Shown in pieces: positions 7,279-16,177 of a DNA stretch of 55,132 nt (positions within the stretch are counted from its first letter, which is position 1; every line of letters begins with the position of its first letter). Both the position numbers and the translations under genes were made by a program. Below the pieces are notes generated by a model. It had not been told where the DNA came from, searched no databases, and saw nothing but the letters and a program-made list of their open reading frames with translations. Source of the DNA: an uncultured Clostridia bacterium (GTDB lineage: Bacteria > Bacillota > Clostridia > Oscillospirales > Acutalibacteraceae); contig CALBNX010000063.1 in NCBI GenBank assembly GCA_937896885.1, positions 1-55,132 on the forward strand, read 5' to 3'.

Positions 7279-8244
7279 ATGATAGCAGGTATTATAGCAG
7301 GTATTACATGGGCGATTGAAACAATCGTTTTGGGCTATGCATTGGCAATGAGCCCATTCTTCTCAACAGAACAAGCGATTTTCTTGGCACCATTCGTAAG
7401 TACATTTTTACACGATGGCTTTTCAGCAATTTGGGCGACAATTTACAATGCTGTTAAGGGCAATGCAAAGAATGTATGGAAAGCATTCAAAACAAAGAGT
7501 GGTAAATTCGTTGTGTTAGCGGCTGTTATTGGTGGTCCTATTGGTATGACAGGTTATGTTATGTCAGTTAATTATATGGGTGCATCAATCGGTGCTGTTG
7601 CATCTGCGGTTTTCCCAGCAATCGGTGCGGTTCTCGCTTTTATTTTCTTGAAAGAAAAAATGAAATGGCATCAGTGGATTTTCCTTATCGCAACACTTCT
7701 TGGTGTATATGGTCTTTACTATTCACCTGAAATGAATGTTACTAACTATGCTCTCGGTATTATCGGTGCGCTTATGTGCTCATTCGGTTGGGGTATTGAA
7801 GCAGTTATCCTTGCAAAATCTCTTACTGACCCTGAAGTTACTGATGAATATGCACTTCAGATTCGTCAGACAACATCAGCTCTTACATACGGCGTAATTC
7901 TTTTACCTACAATTTCTTTAATCAAGGGTTGGGAAATCACAGAAAGCTGGAGTTTTGCAGTAAGCCTCTTCACAAGTGAAGCTACTTGGTTGATTCCAAC
8001 AATCGCAGCAGCAGGCTTAGCAGCAACAGTTTCATATCTTTTCTACTACAAAGCAATTGCTCAGATTGGTGCATCAAAGGCAATGGGACTCAATGTTACT
8101 TATGGTGCGTGGGCAGTTATTTTCACTGCAATCATTACAAAGACAATGCCAAGTGCTATAGCAATTGTTTGCACAATCGTTGTTCTTGTTTGTAGCGTTT
8201 TTGCAGCAGCAGATATTAAAGAAATCTTTAAGAAGAGTAAATAG
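7279..8244 (+). CDS. licB: LicB-like choline permease (DMT/EamA superfamily)
   Basis: 321 residues, about ten transmembrane helices arranged as two EamA repeats. Its place directly after licA and strong LicB likeness point to choline uptake. The ribosome site AGGAGG is the strongest in the operon. It ends the lic operon, with a terminator 18 nt downstream. Choline from the host diet or mucus would be imported here, then phosphorylated and activated by the upstream genes. Other small quaternary amines cannot be excluded. Confidence 0.8.
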   Translation: MIAGIIAGITWAIETIVLGYALAMSPFFSTEQAIFLAPFVSTFLHDGFSAIWATIYNAVKGNAKNVWKAFKTKSGKFVVLAAVIGGPIGMTGYVMSVNYMGASIGAVASAVFPAIGAVLAFIFLKEKMKWHQWIFLIATLLGVYGLYYSPEMNVTNYALGIIGALMCSFGWGIEAVILAKSLTDPEVTDEYALQIRQTTSALTYGVILLPTISLIKGWEITESWSFAVSLFTSEATWLIPTIAAAGLAATVSYLFYYKAIAQIGASKAMGLNVTYGAWAVIFTAIITKTMPSAIAIVCTIVVLVCSVFAAADIKEIFKKSK

Positions 8245-8261
8245 TAATTGTTATTAAAATT

Positions 8262-8297
8262 AAAAGCAGAAGTACCACATGGTATTTCTGCTTTTTT
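8262..8297 (+). terminator. Terminator of the lic operon
   Basis: Long stem (8262-8276 with 8281-8295, one mismatch) with an ACAT loop, ending in a T-run. Confidence 0.85.
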
Positions 8298-8320
8298 ATT
8301 TGTTTTAACCCTTTGTGAGA

Positions 8321-8349
8321 TTGATTTTTAAAGTTGTTTATGATATAAT
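8321..8349 (+). promoter_or_regulatory. Promoter of the polymer-synthesis gene pair
   Basis: TTGATT (8321-8326), 17-nt spacer, TATAAT (8344-8349) with an upstream TGA extended -10. Confidence 0.75.
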
Positions 8350-8393
8350 TATTTGATTATGTTAGTTCCGGATTTTAGAAGGAGATGTTTAGA

Positions 8394-9629
8394 ATGCTAT
8401 TGTATATTGACCCGGGCACGGGTAGTATGCTTTTCACTATTCTTATTGGTGTGCTTGGAGCAGCATTTTACTCTTTGAGAATGCTTTGGATTAAACTTCG
8501 TTTTAAATTGGGTAGCGGTAAGGTTGAAGCAGATTTAAAGGGGCTACCTTTTGTAATCTTCGCTGATGACAAGAGATATTGGTCGATTTTTGAGCCTATT
8601 TGTCGCGAGTTGGACAAGCGTGGTAGAGATGTTGTTTATATGACAGCCTCAGAAGATGACCCTGCTCTTGATAATGAATTTGAGCACATAAAAGCAGAAT
8701 ATGTTGGTAGCGAGAATAAGGCTTTTGCACGTCTTAATTTCTTGAAGGCTACCATTGTACTTTCAACAACACCAGGACTTGATGTTTATCAGTGGAAACG
8801 CTCAAAAGAAGTAAAATATTATGTTCACATTCCTCACGCAGCAAGCGAGATTACTCTTTACAGAATGTTTGGTATTGACTATTATGACGCAATTTTACTT
8901 TCAGGTGAATATCAGGCAAAAGATATCAGAAATCTTGAAAAGCTTCGTGAATTACCAGAAAAAGAGCTTGTAAAAGTGGGCATTCCTTATATGGATAAAA
9001 TGCTTGCAAGACTTGAGAGCGAAGGTCCTGCACCAGACCACGAAAAAACAGTGCTTTTAGCACCATCATGGGGACAAAGCGCAATATTCAGCGTTTATGG
9101 TGGTAAAATTCTTGATGTGCTTCTTAAAACAGGTTATCACATTATTGTTCGACCTCACCCACAGTCATTCAAATCTGAAAAAGATATGATTGAAAAGTTA
9201 ATGAAAGAATATCCAGATTCAGACCAACTTGAATGGAATAGAGATACCGACAACTTTGAGGTTCTTCGCCGTTCAGATATTCTCATTTCTGATTTCTCTG
9301 GCGTTATCTTTGATTTCTCATTGGTTTATGATAAGCCAGTGATTTATACAAATCCTAATTTTGATGTTAGTCTTTATGATGCTTGGTGGCTTGATACTCC
9401 ACTCTGGACAACCACAGCGCTTCCAAGACTTGGTCGTGAACTTACAGAAGATAATATGAGCAATCTTAAAGAGTTGATTGATTCTTGCCTTTCAGATGCT
9501 CAATATGTTGAAGGTCGCCGTCAGGTTAAGGCGGAGACATGGGAGCATGTTGGTGAAGGCGCTGTGCGTACAGTTGACTATTTAATCAACAAATATGAAG
9601 AATTGACAACTGAAAAAGAGGAAAAATAA
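8394..9629 (+). CDS. CDP-glycerol glycerophosphotransferase-like (TagB/TagF family)
   Basis: 411 residues. An N-terminal membrane anchor contains the YIDPGTGS motif often seen at the start of envelope proteins. The rest is a GT-B fold of the Glyphos_transf type: IVRPHPQS, then SDILISDFSGVIFDFSL and KPVIYTN, the classic family signature. TagB/TagF enzymes add glycerol phosphate from CDP-glycerol to a membrane-bound teichoic acid precursor. The start is ATG 8394 because AAGGAG abuts the earlier ATG at 8385 and is 9 nt from this one. It is co-transcribed with the insertase-LtaS fusion (1 nt gap). Polymer identity is inferred, not seen. Confidence 0.8.
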   Translation: MLLYIDPGTGSMLFTILIGVLGAAFYSLRMLWIKLRFKLGSGKVEADLKGLPFVIFADDKRYWSIFEPICRELDKRGRDVVYMTASEDDPALDNEFEHIKAEYVGSENKAFARLNFLKATIVLSTTPGLDVYQWKRSKEVKYYVHIPHAASEITLYRMFGIDYYDAILLSGEYQAKDIRNLEKLRELPEKELVKVGIPYMDKMLARLESEGPAPDHEKTVLLAPSWGQSAIFSVYGGKILDVLLKTGYHIIVRPHPQSFKSEKDMIEKLMKEYPDSDQLEWNRDTDNFEVLRRSDILISDFSGVIFDFSLVYDKPVIYTNPNFDVSLYDAWWLDTPLWTTTALPRLGRELTEDNMSNLKELIDSCLSDAQYVEGRRQVKAETWEHVGEGAVRTVDYLINKYEELTTEKEEK

Positions 9630-9630
9630 A

Positions 9631-12411
9631 ATGACAATTTTTTCAATTTTAGAAACCTTATTTATAGGACCCCTTAAACTTGTTTTTGAAGTGATTTTCA
9701 GTGTAGCAAACAGTTTTGTGGGAAATCCTGGTTTATCAATTATATTTTTAAGCCTTGTTATGAATATTCTTGTGTTGCCTTTATATCGTCGTGCTGATGC
9801 AATGCAAGAAGCGGCAAGAGATATTGAAAACAAACTGAATAAAGGTGTAACACACATAAAAAAGACTTTCACAGGCGATGAAAGAATGATGATATTGCAG
9901 ACATATTATCGTCAGAATCATTATAAACCAACCGATGCTTTGCATGGTTCCGTTTCATTGCTCCTTGAAATTCCATTTTTTATGGCGGCTTATCAGTTTT
10001 TGTCTCACCTTGAAATCCTTAATGGTGTTTCATTTGGACCAATTAAAGATTTAAGTGCTCCTGACGGACTCATTGTTATTGGTGGATTTGCAATTAACCT
10101 TTTGCCTATATTGATGACATCTGTCAATGTTATTTCAAGTGCGCTGTATCTTAAAGGTTTTCCGTTAAAGACTAAAATACAGTTATATGGAATGGCATTG
10201 TTCTTCTTGGTATTCCTTTACACATCTCCTTCAGGTCTTGTATTTTATTGGACACTTAATAATGTGTTCTCACTTGTTAAAACAATATTCTATAAAATTA
10301 AAAACCCGCAAAAAGTTCTTAAAATTCTTACAGCAATTATTGGTGTTCTGATGGTTGCTTTCGGTGGATTTATCTATGAAACTCCATCAATCAAAAGAAG
10401 AATTTTCTTAATTGGTATTGGTGTTGCACTTCTTATTCCATCATTTTTACCAGTTTTCAAAAACCTTATAAAAGTAAAGAACAAAGATGTTGAAGTTACA
10501 CCAAACAGAAAGATTTTTATGCTTGGTGCATTCTTCCTTACAGTTCTTGTGGGCTTGTTGATTCCAACAACATTTATTGCAGCATCACCGCAGGAATATG
10601 TTGATGTAACATATTTCCATAACCCATTATGGTATGTAGTCAGCGCAACTTGTCTAGCAGCAGGAACCTTTGTTATCTGGATGAGTGTTTTCTATTGGCT
10701 TGCAAGTCCAAAGGGCAAAGTAATTTTTGAAAAAATAGTTGTTGTTTTGTGTGTTGCAATGACAGTTAACTATATGTTCTTTGGATTAGATTTAGGCAAC
10801 ATTTCAGCAACACTTCAATACGATGACGGAATGGCTTTTGCGCTCAGTGAACAGTTAATAAATATTGTTGTTCTTGCAGTAATCTCGTTGGTAGTATTAT
10901 TCTGCGTAAAGAGATGGAAAAGTGTTATTTCAACAGTTCTTGCAATTGCAATTCTTGCTCTTGGCGGAATGTCAGTAGTTCATATCAATACAATTAGAAC
11001 AGATATTGACAAAATTTCAACTGAAACCCTTGAATCTGGTGAAGTTCCTAGTTTCGATTTGAGCACAACTGGTAAAAATGTGGTTGTAATTATGCTTGAT
11101 AGAGCAATGGGCGAATATGTTCCATATATCTTTAATGAAAAGCCTGAATTAAAAGAACAGTTTGCAGGATTCACATATTATTCAAATACAATTTCTTATG
11201 GTGGTAAAACTAATTTTGGCGTTCCTGCAATGATGGGTGGTTATGAATATACACCTGTTGAGCTTAATAAAAGAGACAAAGAATTATTGGTTGATAAGCA
11301 TAATGAATCGCTTAAGGTTATGCCAGTGGTTTTTGCAAATAGTGGATACGATGTTACGGTCTGTGACCCCGTTTATGCAAATTATCAATGGATTCCGGAT
11401 TTGTCTGTATTCGACGAGTATCCGGATATTGACGCATATATAACTAAGGGAAAATTTGGTGATGTGGCACAGAAAGAAGCTGTAATTGAAAATAATCACA
11501 GAAACTTTTTCTGCTTTGGTATTATGAAAACGATGCCTTTATTTATGCAACCAACTATTTATGATAATGGTGGTTACAGACAGATTACAACAGGTTCAAA
11601 AGAGTTGGTTTATTCACAACAAAAGGGTGAAAATGTATCTGTTGCAACTGGACTTAGAACATCATTTATGGAATCATATAATGCAATATCAAGCATGTCA
11701 AATATGACTCAGGTTAAGAAAGAAAACAAGAATACATTCTTATTCTTCTCAACAGACATAACTCACGAACCTATGTTGCTTAGTGAACCTGATTATATCC
11801 CGGCCATTAAAGTGGATAATACAGAATATGATGCTTTGAATACATCAAGATTCAATTTGGATGGAAATGAGCTTAAAATGGAAGGCTATACAGAAATGAG
11901 CCATTATCATTCAAATATGGCTGCGTTAATGAAATTGGGAGCATGGTTTGATTATATGAGAGATAATGGTGTCTATGATAACACAAAAATCATTATTGTT
12001 GCGGACCATGGTCAAAATATGAATCAACTTGAAGATTTGATTATGAAGGGCAGTAACGGAAAAACAAAGGATGTTTCACTTTATTTTCCATTGTTTTTAG
12101 TTAAGGATTTCAATAGCAAAGAATTTACAACATCAACTGAATTTATGACAAATGCAGATACACCTTTATTGGCATTTAAGGACCTTATTGAAAACCCTAT
12201 AAACCCATTTACAGGAAAATCTATAAATGATAATGATAAGAAAGCTCATAGACAATTTATTATTGAATCGTTAGAATGGCAGGTTACTGTTAATAATGGT
12301 GAAACATTTCTTCCTGCAAAATGGTGTAGCGTTGAAAAGAATATCTGGAACAATGAAAATTGGGAATTCTATGAAGAAGAAACAGTTTTAAAAGAACATT
12401 CAGCACCATAA
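9631..12411 (+). CDS. YidC/Oxa1 insertase fused to LtaS-like phosphotransferase domain
   Basis: 926 residues. Residues 1-220 match YidC/Oxa1: FLSLVMNILVLPLYRRADAM, a charged cytoplasmic hairpin, LLLEIPFFMAAYQFLSHL, and TSPSGLVFYWTLNNVFSL. Residues 220-460 hold about seven more membrane helices. Residues 480-890 are an alkaline-phosphatase/sulfatase-superfamily domain with VVIMLDR (metal Asp), GGKTNFGVPAMMGG (Thr about 523 in the nucleophile position, as in LtaS) and IIVADHGQ (about 790, metal Asp-His). LtaS-type domains transfer phosphoglycerol or phosphoethanolamine from lipids onto glycans outside the cell. The fused insertase might thread or fold its own domain or partners. No frameshift or internal start separates the parts. 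Confidence 0.85.
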   Translation: MTIFSILETLFIGPLKLVFEVIFSVANSFVGNPGLSIIFLSLVMNILVLPLYRRADAMQEAARDIENKLNKGVTHIKKTFTGDERMMILQTYYRQNHYKPTDALHGSVSLLLEIPFFMAAYQFLSHLEILNGVSFGPIKDLSAPDGLIVIGGFAINLLPILMTSVNVISSALYLKGFPLKTKIQLYGMALFFLVFLYTSPSGLVFYWTLNNVFSLVKTIFYKIKNPQKVLKILTAIIGVLMVAFGGFIYETPSIKRRIFLIGIGVALLIPSFLPVFKNLIKVKNKDVEVTPNRKIFMLGAFFLTVLVGLLIPTTFIAASPQEYVDVTYFHNPLWYVVSATCLAAGTFVIWMSVFYWLASPKGKVIFEKIVVVLCVAMTVNYMFFGLDLGNISATLQYDDGMAFALSEQLINIVVLAVISLVVLFCVKRWKSVISTVLAIAILALGGMSVVHINTIRTDIDKISTETLESGEVPSFDLSTTGKNVVVIMLDRAMGEYVPYIFNEKPELKEQFAGFTYYSNTISYGGKTNFGVPAMMGGYEYTPVELNKRDKELLVDKHNESLKVMPVVFANSGYDVTVCDPVYANYQWIPDLSVFDEYPDIDAYITKGKFGDVAQKEAVIENNHRNFFCFGIMKTMPLFMQPTIYDNGGYRQITTGSKELVYSQQKGENVSVATGLRTSFMESYNAISSMSNMTQVKKENKNTFLFFSTDITHEPMLLSEPDYIPAIKVDNTEYDALNTSRFNLDGNELKMEGYTEMSHYHSNMAALMKLGAWFDYMRDNGVYDNTKIIIVADHGQNMNQLEDLIMKGSNGKTKDVSLYFPLFLVKDFNSKEFTTSTEFMTNADTPLLAFKDLIENPINPFTGKSINDNDKKAHRQFIIESLEWQVTVNNGETFLPAKWCSVEKNIWNNENWEFYEEETVLKEHSAP

Positions 12412-12417
12412 ATTATT

Positions 12418-12452
12418 AAACTCTCTGAACGAGCTTTCAGAGAGTTTTTTTA
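12418..12452 (+). terminator. Terminator of the polymer-synthesis pair
   Basis: 11-bp stem (12418-12428 with 12437-12447) followed by T residues. Confidence 0.85.
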
Positions 12453-12461
12453 TTAAAACTG

Positions 12462-12490
12462 TTGCAATGGTAAAATATTAGCAGTATAAT
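12462..12490 (+). promoter_or_regulatory. Promoter of the DUF2804 gene
   Basis: TTGCAA (12462-12467), 17-nt spacer, TATAAT (12485-12490). Confidence 0.7.
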
Positions 12491-12526
12491 ATTTTTAAGG
12501 AAAATTTTAGTAAGGAGATTGGATTT

Positions 12527-13612
12527 ATGGAAAGAACCTATGTTCCTTTTCAGGATTGGCCTGAAAAATCAAAACAGATTGAATATACTGAAAGCACACC
12601 TTTGCTCAATAGTGATGGCACATTGAATGCTAAGGGTTGGGCAAGACATAATGTGTTTGAGTATGACAGAAATCTTGTAAAAAAAGGTCTCATCAGCAGA
12701 AAAGAATGGGATTTTTATCAGGTTTCTAACGGTAAGCTCACAGTGCAGCTCAACTTTGCAAACATCAATATGGCGGGCTTTGTAACAGCAAAGCTTATTG
12801 ACATTGAACACGGCAATGAAATTATTGACTGCACAAAGTTCTTCTTGGGTGACAAGTTTATTCCACCAAAGAAAGGTGATGTGCCAAACCGTCTTAAGTT
12901 AACTACAGGCGGTGCAGAAGTTGATTTTGACACAAAAGAAACTTCAAGAAGACTTTGGTTCAGATGTGCTACAAAAGACCGTGGCGTTGTTGAATGTGAT
13001 TTCACAATGGACATTCCAGAAGGCTTTGAAAATATCACAACAGTTCTTCCATTCAAAGAAGACCCAACACGTTATTTTATGACAACCAAGCAACTTGGTA
13101 TGCCTTGTGCTGGTACAATGAGAATCGGCAACGATACTTATGACTTTTCAAAAGAAGATACATTTGCATTCCTTGACTGGGGTCGCGTTAATACTATTCA
13201 CGAAATGGTTTGGTATTGGGGTGCAGGTGCACAATATCTTACTGATGCAAAAGGCGATAAGCACCTTTTCTCATTTGAAATCACTTGGGCAATCGGTGAT
13301 GAAAGCAACGCAACTGAAACTTGCTTGTTCTTTGATGGTAAAGCTCATAAATTCGGCGCAGTTGACGTTGAAACATTCCCTAAAGACGATAAATATATGG
13401 ACCCATGGGTGTTCATTTCAGAAGACGGCAGATTTAACCTTACAATGACACCGTTCTTCGATTATCACACTGATTTGGATTTGAAAATCGGCAGAATGCA
13501 CACACATCAGGTTCACGGCCTTTGGAATGGCGATGTAACTTTGGATGACGGCACAAAGCTTGAAATCAAAGATATGTACGCATTCTGTGAATATGTTGAA
13601 AACAGATGGTAA
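12527..13612 (+). CDS. DUF2804 family protein
   Basis: 361 residues matching DUF2804 over its full length: conserved tryptophan-rich segments such as FLDWGRVN, WYWGAGAQYL and FSFEITWAIGD, and a C-terminal HGLWNGDVTLDDGT. The family is beta-rich and lacks a known function. There is no signal peptide or membrane segment, so it is probably cytosolic. AAGGAG lies 9 nt before the ATG. It is transcribed alone and converges on the GH31 gene. The sequence gives no basis for assigning a reaction. Confidence 0.75.
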   Translation: MERTYVPFQDWPEKSKQIEYTESTPLLNSDGTLNAKGWARHNVFEYDRNLVKKGLISRKEWDFYQVSNGKLTVQLNFANINMAGFVTAKLIDIEHGNEIIDCTKFFLGDKFIPPKKGDVPNRLKLTTGGAEVDFDTKETSRRLWFRCATKDRGVVECDFTMDIPEGFENITTVLPFKEDPTRYFMTTKQLGMPCAGTMRIGNDTYDFSKEDTFAFLDWGRVNTIHEMVWYWGAGAQYLTDAKGDKHLFSFEITWAIGDESNATETCLFFDGKAHKFGAVDVETFPKDDKYMDPWVFISEDGRFNLTMTPFFDYHTDLDLKIGRMHTHQVHGLWNGDVTLDDGTKLEIKDMYAFCEYVENRW

Positions 13613-13625
13613 TTAAATAAAAAAT

Positions 13626-13653
13626 GCGGAGTCTTGTGACTCCGCTATTTTTT
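13626..13653. terminator. Bidirectional terminator between DUF2804 and GH31
   Basis: Perfect 8-bp GC-rich stem (13626-13633 with 13638-13645), TTGT loop, A-run before and T-run after. Confidence 0.85.
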
Positions 13654-16036
13654 ATCTCTTAAGATTTAAGATTTCGTCGATTGGACCTTTGAAATCCTTT
13701 GAGATGTTTCCAAGTGGTTTGCCGTTTTTAATAAACCCACCGAAAACCATACCCTTTTTATCTGTTGACATCTGGAATTTAGAAATAACATTTGTGAGTT
13801 CTTTCTTCATATCTTTATTCTTAAGATATTCGCAGTTGCCAATTGTGATTTCAACAGTTGCATCAGGGCTTGCTGTAACTGTGATTTCCATTATATCATC
13901 ATTTGCTACAGTATAATCAACATTTGCGCTTATGTCACCCTTGACAATATCTTTGAACTTGATTACATAAGTTCTGTTCTGTGGAACAACTGATGAGTCA
14001 CCCTCTGCTTTTGCGATTGTGAATGAAACCTTGTTTGCATCTTCACTAACTGTGAAAGCAGTTTTAAGATATTCGCCATTCTGATATGAAAGTGTTTCAC
14101 CATCATCTTCATAGAGTGTGAATGTGTTGTTCCCACGATAAACTAAAAGCTCAAGAACTTCAGGGTTTGAGCAATCGTTGGTTTTGTCGTTTGCGCTCAT
14201 TGGGATAATTGCGCCTTCTTTTGCCAAAACAGGAATATTCTCAATATCACGATACATTTTAACGAATTTGTTGCCTTCGTAAATTCTTCCTGTGAAAATA
14301 TCTGTATATCTTCCCTCAGGAATCCACACATTAACACCTGCAAGGTTTGTTTTCTTTGATGAGTGCTCTGTAATAGGTGCAACGATTATTTCAGTACCAA
14401 AGAAGAATTCGTTTTTGCAGTTATATGCGTTTTCGTCGGTTGGATAAGCATAATACATTGGTTCACAAATTGCTCTGCATTCAGTATGTGTGCGATAGTT
14501 CATTGTGTAGATATATGGTAAGAGCTTATGTCTTAAACGAAGCGCATCCTTTGCAATTCTCTCAACAGGACCGCTGTAATTCCAAGGCTCTTTACCTGCA
14601 AATTCGTTGTTTGTTGAGTGAAGTCGCATAACAGGGCTATAAATACCTAACTGTACCCAACGAAGATAGAGCTCATCGTCCTTTTTGCCCATACAGTGAC
14701 CGCCGATGTCGTGGCTCCACCAAGGATAAGCAATATTAGATGCAGTTGCAGTAAATCCCGGTTGAAAATCAAGGCTCTTCCAAGTCTGTGTTGTGTCCCC
14801 AGAGAAACCTAATGGATAGCGTTGACTACCTGCACCACAGAAACGAGAGAGAATGAGTGGACGATGATTATCCTTTGCATTGTCAAGGAAATGATAGTGA
14901 TTAAGTGCCCAGAGTGGGTCAAGTCCCGGTGTTTTTGTGTTGTTGCCCTGTTGCCAGTCAATCCACCAGAAATCCACACCCTTTTCTTCGAATGGTCTGT
15001 GAAGAATGTCAAAATAATTTTCTGTGAATTTCTTGTCTGTAATATCAAATTCCACAGGCTTTTTATCTGCAGGGTTTTGTCCCATAGCCTTGCACATATC
15101 TTCATATTGATTTTCAAACCAACGCACGCCCATTGATGGGTGAATGTTGAATGTGATATGATAGTTATCTGCTTTGAGTTTGTTTAAGAATTCTTCATAG
15201 TCAGGGAAAAGGTCCGTGTTGAAACTATAACCAGTCCAACCCGCTGACCAAACGTCATATATATATTCCCAAAGGTTTAAGTGCTTTGTCATTTTGTGAG
15301 CATCTTTGCCGAATTTCTTCTTAATGTCAACCCAATGCCAGTCCATATCAACAGTTGCAACTGTAATTGGCACTTCTTCCTCTTTGAATTTATCCATAAG
15401 AGTTAAATACTCTTCTTGTGTATATGCCTTATATCTGCTCCACCAGTTAGAGAGAGCATAACGGGGGATAAGTGGCACTTTGCCTGTTAATTTATAAAGG
15501 TCGGTTGTAGCGCCTATATAGTCGTTACCATAAGCGAAATAATATTCGTCTTTTTCTTTGTTGTCTCTTGGCAAGATTGTGCCGTCTTCTTTAAGGACAA
15601 GTGTTTCACTGTCGTCAAGAATTGCAACACCATCTTTTGAGCAAACACCGTCATTTAACTTGATGATGCCCGCTGTAATATCAAGAGTACGGCAAGTTCC
15701 TTTAAGGTTGCCTGACTTGAAATTAAAGTTTATTCTACCATCGTTAAGAGTAATGCTCTTCATTTTGTTTGCTTTGAGAGAATATGTAAATGTTGTGCTT
15801 TCTGTCTTGATTTCAACAAGACCATTTGCTTCTTTAACTTCAAATGATGCGTCACAGAAATCTCTGAACCATACGCTCTGTGTTGGTTCATCACAGAATT
15901 TTGCATTCTTTTGATTTTCAACTCTCAAAAGGCAAGGTGTGATTACTGTAAATCTTGTGTTGCCGCGAACAATAGTTTGCTCACTCTTTGCAACGGGAGA
16001 GCAATCTATTTTAAAACGCTTTGCATAGCTATCCAT
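13652..16036 (-). CDS. Glycoside hydrolase family 31 (alpha-glucosidase/xylosidase type)
   Basis: 794 residues with an N-terminal beta-sandwich, a (beta/alpha)8 barrel and C-terminal beta domains. WWIDWQQ (Asp about 356) fits the GH31 nucleophile and FSGDTTQTW (Asp about 412) the acid/base. ATVDMDWHW and WSHDIGGH fit the other conserved substrate-site motifs. GH31 enzymes release alpha-linked glucose or xylose, and the substrate is not resolved here. There is no signal peptide, so it is cytosolic. The ribosome site AAGGGGAT precedes the ATG. Own promoter at 16074-16102. Confidence 0.9.
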   Translation of the reverse strand: MDSYAKRFKIDCSPVAKSEQTIVRGNTRFTVITPCLLRVENQKNAKFCDEPTQSVWFRDFCDASFEVKEANGLVEIKTESTTFTYSLKANKMKSITLNDGRINFNFKSGNLKGTCRTLDITAGIIKLNDGVCSKDGVAILDDSETLVLKEDGTILPRDNKEKDEYYFAYGNDYIGATTDLYKLTGKVPLIPRYALSNWWSRYKAYTQEEYLTLMDKFKEEEVPITVATVDMDWHWVDIKKKFGKDAHKMTKHLNLWEYIYDVWSAGWTGYSFNTDLFPDYEEFLNKLKADNYHITFNIHPSMGVRWFENQYEDMCKAMGQNPADKKPVEFDITDKKFTENYFDILHRPFEEKGVDFWWIDWQQGNNTKTPGLDPLWALNHYHFLDNAKDNHRPLILSRFCGAGSQRYPLGFSGDTTQTWKSLDFQPGFTATASNIAYPWWSHDIGGHCMGKKDDELYLRWVQLGIYSPVMRLHSTNNEFAGKEPWNYSGPVERIAKDALRLRHKLLPYIYTMNYRTHTECRAICEPMYYAYPTDENAYNCKNEFFFGTEIIVAPITEHSSKKTNLAGVNVWIPEGRYTDIFTGRIYEGNKFVKMYRDIENIPVLAKEGAIIPMSANDKTNDCSNPEVLELLVYRGNNTFTLYEDDGETLSYQNGEYLKTAFTVSEDANKVSFTIAKAEGDSSVVPQNRTYVIKFKDIVKGDISANVDYTVANDDIMEITVTASPDATVEITIGNCEYLKNKDMKKELTNVISKFQMSTDKKGMVFGGFIKNGKPLGNISKDFKGPIDEILNLKR

Positions 16037-16073
16037 AAAAATCCCCTTATCATATAGATTTTATTCACACTAA

Positions 16074-16102
16074 ATTATATATCTAATACCTATTAAAGTC
16101 AA
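16074..16102 (-). promoter_or_regulatory. Promoter of the GH31 gene
   Basis: Minus-strand TTGACT (16102-16097), 17-nt spacer, TATAAT (16079-16074). It is divergent from the exonuclease III promoter. Confidence 0.7.
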
Positions 16103-16114
16103 TAAACATAAGTA

Positions 16115-16143
16115 TTGTATATTATCAAAATAAATGATAAAAT
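16115..16143 (+). promoter_or_regulatory. Promoter of the exonuclease III gene
   Basis: TTGTAT (16115-16120), 17-nt spacer, TAAAAT (16138-16143). Confidence 0.6.
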
Positions 16144-16177
16144 AAATATATTACGAAAAGCAAAGGACTAAAAAATT

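Noticed and set aside
15558..15914. 118-residue antisense ORF in GH31
   Set aside because: It is a serine/leucine-rich mirror of the coding strand without a start site.
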